Assembly (NCBI GenBank): GCA_964019695.1
Contig: OZ026515.1
Coordinates: 142,794,152-142,858,151, forward strand
Direction of reading: 5' to 3'
DNA length: 64,000 nt
DNA from: Loripinus fragilis
Taxonomy: Eukaryota > Mollusca > Bivalvia > Lucinida > Lucinidae
In this document: positions 1-14,400 of the stretch, piece by piece
Layout of the letters: every line of letters begins with the position of its first letter
Position numbering within the stretch: the stretch's first letter is position 1
Position numbers and translations under genes: made by a program
The notes under the pieces: model-generated
Database searches by the model: none
Seen by the model: the letters and a program-made list of their open reading frames with translations, nothing else
Told to the model about the DNA's origin: nothing

Positions 1-887
1 TTATCAAACAAGATTTTGACTGCAAGCTGAGTAATGACCTACTCCATCCCAAACCCTTTAAGACATATTCTATCGTATGTACCGATTTAAGGCGCATCGA
101 ATAGGAGATGTTTGCACACTGTAAGCATGGGTGTTAGCCTGTATCAGCTTGTTACATATGTTATTTTATCAATTTGAGAAAAAGAAAATTGAAAGTTTGA
201 GGTACAGAAAGCAGACATTAAAACTAGCTAATCAATGAACATTCTAATAGTCTGCATATTACTGGATGTCTCTACTACATATGACAGCTGTTTAACATTA
301 ATACGGCTACATATTGTATTATGTGCGTTACATGAGCTTAATCATAATTAAAAGTGGTAATTTTGGCTATCGTCATTTAGTTTAACGACTGCTCTGAATT
401 GGTTTCAAACTGTTTTAGATTAGGTTTAACAAACATATACTCAATTGACGAGTACGAACCCAAAGTTTGCTTTTCTATCTTAAATATTTTGTCTTATAGG
501 AGCTAATGCACAACCCTACCCCAAGTTTTGCAGAGGAGCAAATTTTGTTTTCGCCGCTTAAAAAAAAATATAAAAACAATTGCAGAGTGTTGATATTTTT
601 TTTATTTTCTTAATCAGTCTTGCGCATATATCATCAAGTTTCTAAGATCAGAACACTTATCAAAGATGTCAATGTGCCATGATGCCATAACAAGGGCTCT
701 GATCGAATTCCATAAACTTTCAGGTGCTGGTATTAACTAGTTCAATGTCAGGACAGAGCAAGAGATCATATTGGCAGGCATTTAGCTATGCTGGAGACTC
801 TATCCACGAAGCATTCTTTCACCTCGGCTCAGTGCCCTTAGAAAGCACTGTGGCGGATGCACTAGAGTAATATATTTGTAAATTGTC
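1..887. other. Unassigned non-coding sequence
   Basis: AT-rich sequence with no open frame resembling a known protein and no repeat that I could match elsewhere in the window. It lies upstream of the first recognised coding exon and could be intergenic or an upstream intron. Confidence 0.4.
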
Positions 888-1010
888 CTGACCTCTTGGC
901 TCTCGTTTGTGATGTCTAACTGTGAGTTTGTTACTTTCCCATTGGTATCCTGGGCCAGGTGTGGTACTTGATTGTATCGATTCCTGATCTTTGCCGTCTT
1001 TCTTACTTTG
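888..1010 (+). repeat. Penelope-like element 3' tail copy, short
   Basis: The stretch running from the 'ctgacctcttggctctcg' word to 'cgattcctgatctttgcc' is repeated at 26122-26410 and 42870-43055 on plus and at 36085-36425 and 46630-47160 on minus. At the last site it lies downstream of a reverse-transcriptase-like ORF, so these pieces are read as truncated 3' ends of one retroelement family. Confidence 0.6.
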
Positions 1011-1255
1011 CATTAGCCAGTCACTGATATTGTTTGACTCACTGCGTTGAGGTGGTGGATGTTTTGGAGAAAAAAAGCTGAATTGCAAGAACTACCACTT
1101 CCAAGAGTAGTGTTTCTCGAAGGTGTCAAACGTGCGCAGTATCAGTGAATCATTTGGAAAACCTCACCTGTCATTAATCCTGACAAATCAAGGCCTGACA
1201 ATTATGGTTAGAGGCCGGACTGTGATAAATATTGTCCAGTTATGATGACATTGCC

Positions 1256-1528
1256 CACGTGTGGATCCAGAGGGGGATAGGGGGTCCGGACACTCCCCCT
1301 GGAAAATAACAAGTACATATATGTGTTTCTATAAAAATTAGCATTTGGACCCCCCCCCCCCTGGAAAAAAGTTGGACCCCCCCCCCGGAAAATAATGGAC
1401 GGCCTCTGGATCCTTTGTAAAGTATAAGTATAGTTTTCTCAGCAATAAAACCATTGGAACCCCTCTTTAAACTTTAAAATAAGCTGAGGACTAAATAAAA
1501 CTGACAAAAATTCCTGGATCCGCGCATG
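1256..1528. mobile_element. MITE with C-rich 'GGACCCCCCC' core
   Basis: The left end reads 'gtggatccagaggggg' and the right end 'tcctggatccgcgcatg', with blocks of C runs followed by GGAAAAT in between. The same architecture is found complete at 55862-56171 and as fragments near 39530-39630 and 62400-62510. It is non-coding; the C runs (up to about 11) are prone to length error in sequencing. Confidence 0.6.
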
Positions 1529-4320
<2,792 letters not shown>

Positions 4321-4324
4321 GGCA

Positions 4325-4640
4325 ATTGCAGTAAAATCTCGAAAATTCGAACTTCGATTTTTCGAAATACTCGCTATTTCGAAATTAATTTTGGACACAC
4401 TGGCTTCAGAAAATAAGACCTTTTCATAGTGCATATATAAACATAAGTTTTGGTGCGTAAAAATGGTCTCATTGAGACGTTTTTTTCTACTCGTCCAAAA
4501 CTTATGTTTGAAAGGAAAGAAACCCGAATACTAATCATTTGGGGGTACATGTTCTTATGTCTACCTCCCTATAATTCGAACTTTCGATACTTCGAAATAA
4601 AATCTACAGTCTTCGAATTGACTAAATTTCTATTGTATTG
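4325..4640. mobile_element. MITE with TTCGAA-rich ends and ATGAGACG hairpin
   Basis: Both flanks are rich in 'attcgaa/ttcgaaat' words in inverted relation. The centre carries a loose stem 'aaacataagttttgg' ... 'ccaaaacttatgttt' around 'tctcattgagacg'. Related copies or pieces lie at about 31225-31400, 40740-40980, 41750-41850 and at the window edge after 63940. Confidence 0.55.
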
Positions 4641-4800
4641 CTAAAAACAAAAATTTAAGACATGAGAAACGCTATGATTTTTCTAAGATTTTTTCTGTAT
4701 CGAAACCTTTAACTTAATGAACGGAAACACGAATTATTTTGTTCTTAGTGCAGTATCAGTACTTAACAAACTGTAAAAAAATAAAATGCTAAAGGAAATA

Positions 4801-5005
4801 CAGTAACGCCTGTCTTAAGCGGCCACTAAAAAAAGAACACAAAAATTGGTTTTAAAGACCGATTATCGCTTAATGCAGGTCAAAAGTATTGCAGAATGCC
4901 CCAAAGGGAGCATTCTGCAATACTTTTGACCTTCATTAAGCTATCGTATTTGATTAAGACCTTTGTTGCATACTTTGGAGTAGCCGCTTAAGACAGGTTT
5001 TACTG
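4801..5005. mobile_element. Palindromic MITE, TA-flanked
   Basis: Ends 'cagtaacgcctgtcttaagc' and its inverted partner 'gcttaagacaggttttactg' are flanked by TA on both sides. A second nested inverted repeat ('caggtcaaaagtattgcag' with 'ctgcaatacttttgacc') makes the whole unit foldable. A related copy with a degraded left end is at 38412-38598. TA flanks suggest mobilisation by a Tc1/mariner-type transposase (inference). Confidence 0.75.
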
Positions 5006-5379
5006 TAGTTCAATCAGGACATTCAAACAATATTTTAACACTTATCTTGTCAGAACATACTTTTTCAGACAGGAAAAGCAAGTAAGAACACAAACTGCTC
5101 CTAGATGTTTTTGCTTTCTCCACCAACTTACTAATTATCTACTGAAATGGAATAGTACAGGTCTTTCAAAATACAACAAGGATGTTCACTAAGTAAGGTT
5201 TCGTTCTGTAATAGTATGAACCAACATTAGAGAGTACCTACCTGCCAAGTTCCAGATCAGACAGCGTACTGATAAGTACATTGGCTTTTGGAATTCACGT
5301 AAAGTGTTTAATTGTACGAAATGAATGTTATATTGTGATAAGGTGTATCTGTGTATGACAAAAGGTTGTGATTGAAACG

Positions 5380-5487
5380 ATGTCTAAGGTTGACTGTAAG
5401 GTTGTATTACTGGGGAGTGCTGACGTGGGTAAAACATGTCTGCTGGAAAGGTACATCCATGGGCATTTTCTGACGAAAACATCAACG
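5380..5487 (+). CDS. Rab24: Rab24-like exon 1 (residues 1-36, P-loop)
   Basis: This exon encodes the start MSKVDCKVVLLGSADVGKT and the first helix (CLLERYIHGHF). The start is chosen because the ATG has A at -3, there is an in-frame TGA at 5356-5358, and no other ATG lies between. It ends in phase 0 at a good donor (acg|gtaagt). The P-loop GxxxxGKT is complete, with Lys18 and Thr19 for phosphate and Mg2+ binding. No promoter elements could be assigned upstream. Confidence 0.85.
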
Positions 5488-8400
5488 GTAAGTTAATATA
5501 ATTAAGGTAGTACAGGACTTGTGTGGAAAGATAACCAAAGTTTTATTAGAGTAAGGGATGTATTTATTTTTTCTTAAAACGTACAAGTATTCGCCTTCGC
5601 AAAAACATTCTTCTCGTTTATCAACAAATCTCTATGGCCATGTATATTTTGACTGTCGGGACCCGTTCGACCCATCGATGCGTTCGAGCGATACCTGACA
5701 ATTCTGAGGCAAGTTCAATAATGCGAGCGCTCTCGGGCGCTCGTTGTACTGATGTCAGGCTTTACACATTATGAATAAAGTTAGGTACCAATCAACGAGC
5801 GCTCGGGGAGCACTCGCATTATTGAACTTGCCTCTGGTCTTTCACGTTTTATTATTGAAGTAAAGTTAGATATCTTGTCTGTAGTTAAGCCTTGCACGCT
5901 AGAGTTTAAATAATAAGCTATTTTCATAATGTATTTGCGGATAAGTAAAGACCTTGATGAGTGAGCCTACACACGCAGGCAGGCTGAACAATCCATCTGC
6001 TGTCCAATCTGTTTTCACATTGTACGTCATTGTGCTATGGGGTGCTTTGCTTTATCGTTTTTAAGCCAAACTAATATGGTGTCAATAAAAGAAGAAAACA
6101 TATGAGCCACGATCTGTGAAAACCAGCCTTAATGACGAAGTAGTCAAAATTTAGTTGATTACACACACTTAATCTACGAAGTGTTAAGAAGTTATCCTGA
6201 AAATTTTATGACGTTATCTCCATTATTCATGGAAATATGGTCTATTGAATCTATACACTGTCTAAACTTTAACATGCAGCGTCAGAAACGTCATGACGTT
6301 ACTAATGACGTCAAAGTTAACTTTCTGCTTTGCGTGTTTGTCGGATGCATGAAAAACATGCTATTCCATGCTAACATACTTTTTTATTATCCTTAGCATG
6401 TGTGGAATGGAATTGGCAGCAAAATTGGCACTATTTAATTTTTGCCTAGAGTTTACACGATCTGAAAACCAACCATACTCTAAAAATTCTGACAGTTGCT
6501 AGGGAAAAGTTGTTACCATGGAAACATATGGCGTGATTATGAAGCAGTTTAGTCAAAATTAAATGCCAGTAATATTCTACTATCCATCTGAATAGGTTTT
6601 AAGCCCATTTATAAACATGTCAAATTTCTCATTTTTTTCGCGTTTTTTGAATGATTTTACATAAAAAGTCCTAAATGTCATTAAGGCTGGTTTTCACAGA
6701 TCGTGGCTCATATGTATTTACCTTATACTACCTTCTTCATTTTTCTAACATATCACATATTCCAGCCCAACCAACAGAACCGTGACAAGACCCCAATAGA
6801 CTCAGAATACAGACAGCCACAACACAAACAGAGTAAAGCAACTATCTCTCTCTCCCTTAACAAGATGATTGCTCTGGGGAGGTGATGGGTACCAGCCCTA
6901 ATGGTTGTCTTTTTGTCGGCTCTTGATAAAAAATATAAAAATTAACGTCAAAATGTGCTTTAGGAGACTTTTTGGACTCTAAATTCATTGGGATTTTGTG
7001 GCGGATGGATATTCTGTGAAACTGGTATCTAACTTTTGTTATTATAGTACTTTCCAGACAAGTATGCATGAAAGATAATTTTGAGTTTATCGAGGATGGG
7101 CAGCGCCATTATATATACATGAGCTAATTCAAAACATTGACATATCCACTGGTTCCCAGCTGTATTTGAAAATACATAAGCGGGTCACGCTCGATTATTT
7201 TTTTGACTATACTGTTCAAAAAAAGTAATGTCACATGCAGACCAACAGGGACTGAGAAAAAGAAACCATAGTGATCTCAGTAGTATCAGTGAGTTGGACA
7301 CAAGTAACAGCAGTCCACAGGTACAGTCAAAGAAGAAAAAGAAGAAAGGTAAAGGAGCTTCTAAAAAGGAACAAAGCGAGAGTTCGGAAGCTATGGCAAC
7401 TGAAACGGAAAAATGTTTTGCAGACGTCAGAAAGGAGTTGAAACAGATTAATTCGAAACTCTCCAATGTGATCAGTAAAGATGATGTTTATCTGAAAGAG
7501 ATAATAAGAGACACTTTTCAGCTGATGAAAGATGAATTTCTGAAATCAGTTTCACATCGGATAGACATACTCGAAGGCAAACTGTTTGAAAAAGAAGAAG
7601 AGAATGACAAACTGAAGAACAAGATAAAAGATCTCAACAAGAGCCTTGAGGAACAGAAAGCTGAGAATAATTTGCTGAGGAAAGAGATCCAGAGTGTAAA
7701 TACTGTTGCAGAGGAGAAATTTAATGATCTGGAACAATATGGAAGACGTGGTAGCATACGTATCTTTGGAGTACCTGAACTACAGGATGCGGAGGAAACT
7801 GCAGAAATTACCACCAAACGAGCAATAGACAGTCTGAACAAGATAGAATCACTACATCTGCAAGATTCAGATATTGACTTAGCCCATAGACTTGGTAGAA
7901 AAAAGCCAGGGTTTCATAGACCAATAATAATGAGATTTCAGTCACGGCTTAAACGAAATATTGTACTGCAAAATAAGAAACAATTTAAAGGTACACAGAT
8001 CTTTGTGCATGAAGATCTCACTAAGCTGAATCAGCTGGTTTTGACATGTGTTAGAAAGAAAATGCCAGATGAGGTCAATAATGTATGGAGCAGAAATGGA
8101 CATATTTTCTATAAAAGTAAGGCGAACAACATTCACGAAGTGAAATTCAAGGAATACCAACACTGGATCGACCTACCCTGGCCTTAGACAGCAAAACATT
8201 ATTTCTATCACTTTACAATCTTGAAACATTGGAAAAATAAGGAAGAATAGTGCTTATAGCTTAAAGGAAGAGAAGAAATGGTATTGAATACACTGCCACT
8301 GACCCTACTTACATCTAAGAGAGTCAGTGACAGTGTAATCTTTTCCATGTGTTTATTATGGTGTCTATGAGAGCTTAGACACATTTTTACATACAGACAG

Positions 8401-11400
8401 TTAGTGCAACAACAACAACAACAACAATCAACAACAAATGAAAAAACAAATCCGGCCTTCAAAGATGGTAGCCATTCAAAGTTTCTCGATACATATGTAT
8501 CCAATGAACAGATCTGGTCAGATATATTATCTATTTCTCCGTATTTATTATTTTCTCTAAGAAAAGAAAGATTAAAATAAAGGTTTTGAGCTCTTAACCA
8601 AAGGCGTATGAAAACATAGCTGTCACCATCTTAATCTGATAGCAACTGTTTTCCCACTAGTATATAGCCCATTTATGCCTACTAGGACCTCCCGCCTTTA
8701 CCAATTGGATGAGTCCATTTTAAATTGAAAGGGTTGCTTGTTTTGTCATGTGTAATCTCACCCAAATCTTAAAGGAGGATCTATTATGCAAACAGAGGAG
8801 AACCGGATCAGATGCCACATTCTTTGGGGTCTAGTCTGGTTCTTTACTGTTTGCCAAGCTAGGCTAATGGGTTAACTTAATGAGCTATTTCATTATCAGA
8901 TTCAGGCGTCTATTATTCTATAACAGCAAAAGGTGACTATGATGGAACACACAAAAACTCTGATCAAACAGCATTATAAGTGCCAACTGATCTGTTTTTG
9001 TACTGCTTTACCAGGATCCAATATTCAGGGCACAAAGCAATTAACTTTTTATTGAATCGCATACTTGATATTATGTTATGTCTATGCTTTTTGTGCAGTA
9101 TACCTCTTATGTGCGCTCGTCATCGCCTGTAAGATGTTCTTATTTATACAACTATATACAACACTCAAGAAAAGGTGCATATACAATGGGCCTTGTCGTG
9201 AGAAGACCTGTCTTTGGGGGTTGGCGAACAACACAGGTGCAGACCAGCCTGTGCATGCGCACAGTCTGATCAGCGCCTTCGTTGTTCGTCTTTTGGAAGG
9301 TATCATATGTACACTTGCAACAGGTGAAATTGGTTTTCTAGCTAGTCTATGTAGGTAAGGAGACTGGTTTGGGACTCGCTTTGCCGAGAACCCCGGGGGC
9401 AGTTTTTTCTTGCGTTGCGGCCCCAATAAGGATCTTCTCCGCTTATTTGGGGTGACACTGCATGGGTCAGCATTTTTCGATGTAGCCCGTGTCACCGTCT
9501 ATCATCGAAAGCGGAAATAGCGTACCACTGAATCGAAAGTAGAGAAAAACGGCATGGCGGGTGGTGAGTTTTTACCTTTATATGAGCTTTATCATTTGTT
9601 CCCGAGCAAGCACTGACATTAAGATCAATTGCCAAGGGATTAATTTCAATGTTGTGTATCTTTATTGTATTCTGTGTGTCAACATAGCTTTGTTTACACA
9701 AAGTTATCGCAGCTTGGTACTGGCTGGAAAGTGCTCCTGCCGTAAAAACAGCCTTTGAACTAACGAATACATGGTTTATCTTCGGGTAAGAGGTTAATTC
9801 CCTATTTCTATATGCAATTTTCACCATCCCAGTTTTATCTCTGGTCTTGGTTTGATTATTTTCAATTGGAATCTATTGAAACAAAATAACTGTGGTATAC
9901 GGCGAATAGTTGTTGATGGCATAACTCGTGTACTGCGATTAGTTAAAATCGTGTACCGCGAATAGTGACAACGTTTAATGAGATTGACGCTTATACCATG
10001 ACTGACACTAGAAAAATAAATGAAACATTGTCTTTTAGCATTGGAGTTCATTTCAATTAATATGTAAACCATGAGGATTAAACGGGGGGCGCAGTTGCTT
10101 AGTGGTAGAGTGCTTGACTCGAAATTGAGGGGTCGCAAGTTTGAGCCTCACCTGAGGCACTGTGTTGTTTTCCTGAGCAAGACACTTATCATCTGTCTAG
10201 TGCTGGTTTAACCCAAGAAGACCCATCCCTGCATGACTGAAAATTTGTTGACTGAGGCCTAAAGATGAAGAAAAATACCCCACCACACAAGACTAAATGG
10301 TTCACATGTGGGCTCTATCTTAGCGTATTGACCATGTGGGTGCCACATGGGAATTTAAACCCATGTAGAACCCACATAGGGCACAAATTATTGTTTACAC
10401 TCACATAAACAGAACCACTGCCGCTTGAGCCTTTGGGTGATCCCAAAAATAAAACCACAACCCTCTCCACCAACCCAGTACTGGTTACTGGCAGAGAGAC
10501 TGACTAGAAATTTGATATTTCACCTGTAGCCAGTTTAGCTATGATACTTTACAAAATGCGAACAGCAAAGGTGCTGATCAGACAAAGCAGAAGTGCAGGC
10601 TAGTCTGTGCCTTTGGTGTTCACAACCCCCCGAAGACAGGTTTTCTGGCATTGAGGACCATATAACCGTTATGTATTGCACATTATGACCCAAATGGGTA
10701 CCACATGCAACCCTTATGGGTTTTCCCACATGGGTCCATGTACCACTGTTGCATATACCTTATCAGTCCCATTTGGACTACTACTATGAGACACATATTG
10801 TATCCCGCATTATTGAAAAAAAATGTTTGTCACGTGCTAATAACAGTCATTTTGGGGCCCCCGCAGGGGTTTTGGTGATCTGGGGAGAATAGCTATTTAT
10901 TTTCAGGGAGTTGGGGAGCACTGGTAATTATTTTCAGGGATTTTGGGAGCAAGCTGATAGTTTTTGGGATCTAGGGAGCCCAGCAAAATAGTAAAAAAAT
11001 CTCGCCTTAAAGGAAAAGCCTTCATTTCGTTTGATTTTTTCAAAAAATTTCTTTGGCCTCTGGGGGGAAGCCCCCCAGACCCCCTTGGATATCTAAATGT
11101 GTTTACTCTCGTGCTAACATGCTGATCTAGATTGGTATTGATGACTAATACGGCAAATAATCTTTACTATTGTGCAAAATTAGCCTTGAAAATTGTTGAT
11201 TTTTTTGGTTGATTTTGGAACACTAAGAATGCGCCATATTGCACCGTTTAAATAGAAAAAAAAATCCAGACCCCCTAGCATGGATCTGAATCGACATCAT
11301 TACAGGATACATCTTTGCGCCTGGTATGAAAAACGTAAAGCCTCCATTTTTTACATTTCTTTAGCTTTAGCATTTTCTTTAGCCCCCCCCCCCCCCAGAT

Positions 11401-14400
11401 CCTCCTTTAATGTGAATGTATTTATTTTTGTGCCAAAGTGTGCGTCTGGATTTGTCTTGAAGAAAAAATTAGCACAAAGTTTGGGTTGTTGATTTATAAA
11501 AAAAAATGTTGATTTTTAGATTGATAATAACTAACTTTGGAACACTCAGAATGCACCAGATCGCACTATTTTTATCAAATTTTTTTTGGGGAGCATGCCC
11601 CCGGACCCCCCTAACACAAGTGATAATTATCAATCATAACAGGGCTACCTACGCATTTCGTATATAATTATATCTCTAAGTAATTAGATGGGTTTTTTTT
11701 ATTAAAACTTTGATGAATGTTGATCAGATATATATTTTGCTTGTTGAATCTGAAGTTAAACTTTTGTATAGGGCCTAATAGCAGTTATAAACAAAACACT
11801 TTCTATGGTTAGCGAAAATAAATGCTTTCACTTTATCTTAGGAAATTTAGTTTCATCTATTGGGAAAAACAGCCCATCCCCAACCAGAAAAACAAATAGT
11901 CTAGCTGTCCCTTATAAAAAAATCAAATCTAGAGAGCACTCCTCCATACCTACTCTACCAGGTACAGCAACAGAATTTTAAGGATGGCCTCATACTTTGA
12001 GCTATATATCATTCATTCCATTAAAATGATTATATCGTTTATTCCGTGGCCAAGGACTCCCTATTTATAGAGAGTTCCTGTCCTTGGCTAAGCCCTATCT
12101 TGACATGTATAATGTTAAAAATTAAGTGGTTATTAAGTCATCTGCTCATGTATAGTAGCCTGGGTCCAGTCGTCAATATTTTCTAATGGTAATATTCTAA
12201 AAAATATAACAGCAAAGGTATCGGTTATCCGTTATTGATTCGATTAATTTTAGGGAGAATTGGCTTATATTATGGGGAGAAGCTAAATTAATTTTAAGGA
12301 TCTGGGGAGCAAAGGAAAATATTTTCAGGGAGCAAAGGTACTTTCTTTCAGGGAGTTGGGGAGATCAATGCATTATTTTCAGGGGATCAAGGGAGCACAG
12401 ACCCCCCTGGGGGCCTCCATTTTAACCAGCGTTTTATCAAGGCAATTCACGTGCTATTGATTCACTCCTTTTGTACTTAACGTATACACAGTTTGGGGAC
12501 GTCACAAGAAGTAACCTCAGGAAAAGAGGGGCTATATTAAATTTGGGTTGTCTGTCATTCTATCATTCTGCTGTCATTCTGTCCGTCTGTCATCATTTCC
12601 TTTCCACTCAATATCTTGAGAACAACTTTATAGAATTTGCACAATTTTGCATGTGCATTGATATTGACTTATTTTTATGCCCCCAAAGGAACTTTGGGAG
12701 GCATATAGTAATCGCACTGTCCGTCCGTCCGTCAGTCCGTCCGTCCGTCAGTCCGTCCCGCTTCGTGTCCGGTGCATATCTCCTATATTCTTTGAGGTAG
12801 GAATTCCAAATTTGGTGTGTGGATGCATCTTGGGATGACAGAGTGTCGCGTACTATTTTCAGGTCACTGTGACCTTGACCTCTGACCTAGTTTTTAGAAT
12901 AATCGTGTCCGGAGCATATCTCTTATATTATTTGAGGTAGGAATCTCATATTTGGTGTGTGGATGCATCTTGGGATGACGAAGTGTCACGTACCATAATT
13001 GGGTCACTGTGACCTTGAACTTGACCTCTGACCTAGTTTCTAGAAATTGCATTGAGTCTGGTGCATATCTCCTATATTCTATGAGATAGGAATTCCAAAT
13101 TTTGTGTGTAAATGCATCTTGGGATGGTAGAAAGTCACAAACCATTTTCGGGTCACTGTGACCTTGACCTTGAACTCTGACCTAGTTGTTAGAATAATCA
13201 TGTCCGGAGCATATCTCTAATAATATTTGAGCTAGGAATCTCAAATTTGTTGTGATGATGCATCTTGAGATGACGAAGTGTCGTGTACCATAATTGGGTC
13301 ACTGTGACCTTGAACTTGACCTATGACCTAGTTTTAAGAATAATCGTGTCTGGAGCATATCTCTTATATTATTTGAGGTAGGAGTCTCAAATTTGGTGTG
13401 TGAATGCATCTTGGGATGGGGAAGTGTCATGTACCATAATTGGGTCACTGTGACATTGAACTTGACCTCTGACCTAGTTTCTAGAAACTGTATTGAGTCT
13501 GGTGCATATCTCCTTTATTCTTTTAGATAGGAATTCCAAATTTGGTGTCTAATTGCATCTTAAGATAACGGAGAGTCACACATACCATTTTGGGTCACTG
13601 TGACCTTGACCTCTGACCTAGTTTAAAGAATTTTTGTGTTCGGAGCATATCTCTTATACTCTTTGAGGTAGGAATTCCAAATTTGGTGTGTATATGCATC
13701 TTGGCATGGTGGAGTCTCACATATTATTTTCGGGCCAATGTGACCTTGACCTCTGACCTAGTTTTAATAATAATTGTGCCAGGAGCATATCTCTTATATT
13801 ATTTTAGAATGGAATTCCAAATTTGGTGTGTGAATGCATCTTGGGATTGTTGAGTGTCTTGTACCATTTACAGGTCACTATGACCTTGACCTCTGACCTA
13901 GTTTTAATAATAATTGTGTCAGGAGCATATCTCTTTTATTATTTGAGATAGGAATCCCAAATTTGGTGAGTGTGAATGCATCTTGGGATGGTGGAGTGTC
14001 TTGTACCAATTACAGGTCACTGTGACATTGATCTTTAGCCTAGTATTTAGAAAAATCATGTCCAGAGCATATCTCTTATATTATTAAAGGTAGGAATCCC
14101 AAATTTGGTGGGTGGATGCAACTATGGATGAGGGAGTGTCACATACCATTTTTGGGTCACTTTGACCTCTGACCTAGTTTGTAGAGTAATCGTGTCCAGA
14201 ACATATCTCTTATGTTATTTGAGATGGGAATCCCAAATTTGCTGTATGGATACATCTTTAGATGCTGATGTGTCGAATACCATTTTTAGGTCACTGTGAT
14301 CTTGACCAATGACCTAGTCTCTAGAATAATCGTGTCTGGAGCATATCTCCTATATTTTTATGCCCCCAAAGGAACTTTGGGAGGCATATAGTAATCGCAC

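Noticed and set aside
6181..6396. 71-codon frame inside the 618-bp TIR element as a possible transposase remnant
   Set aside because: No transposase motifs and no likeness to known families.
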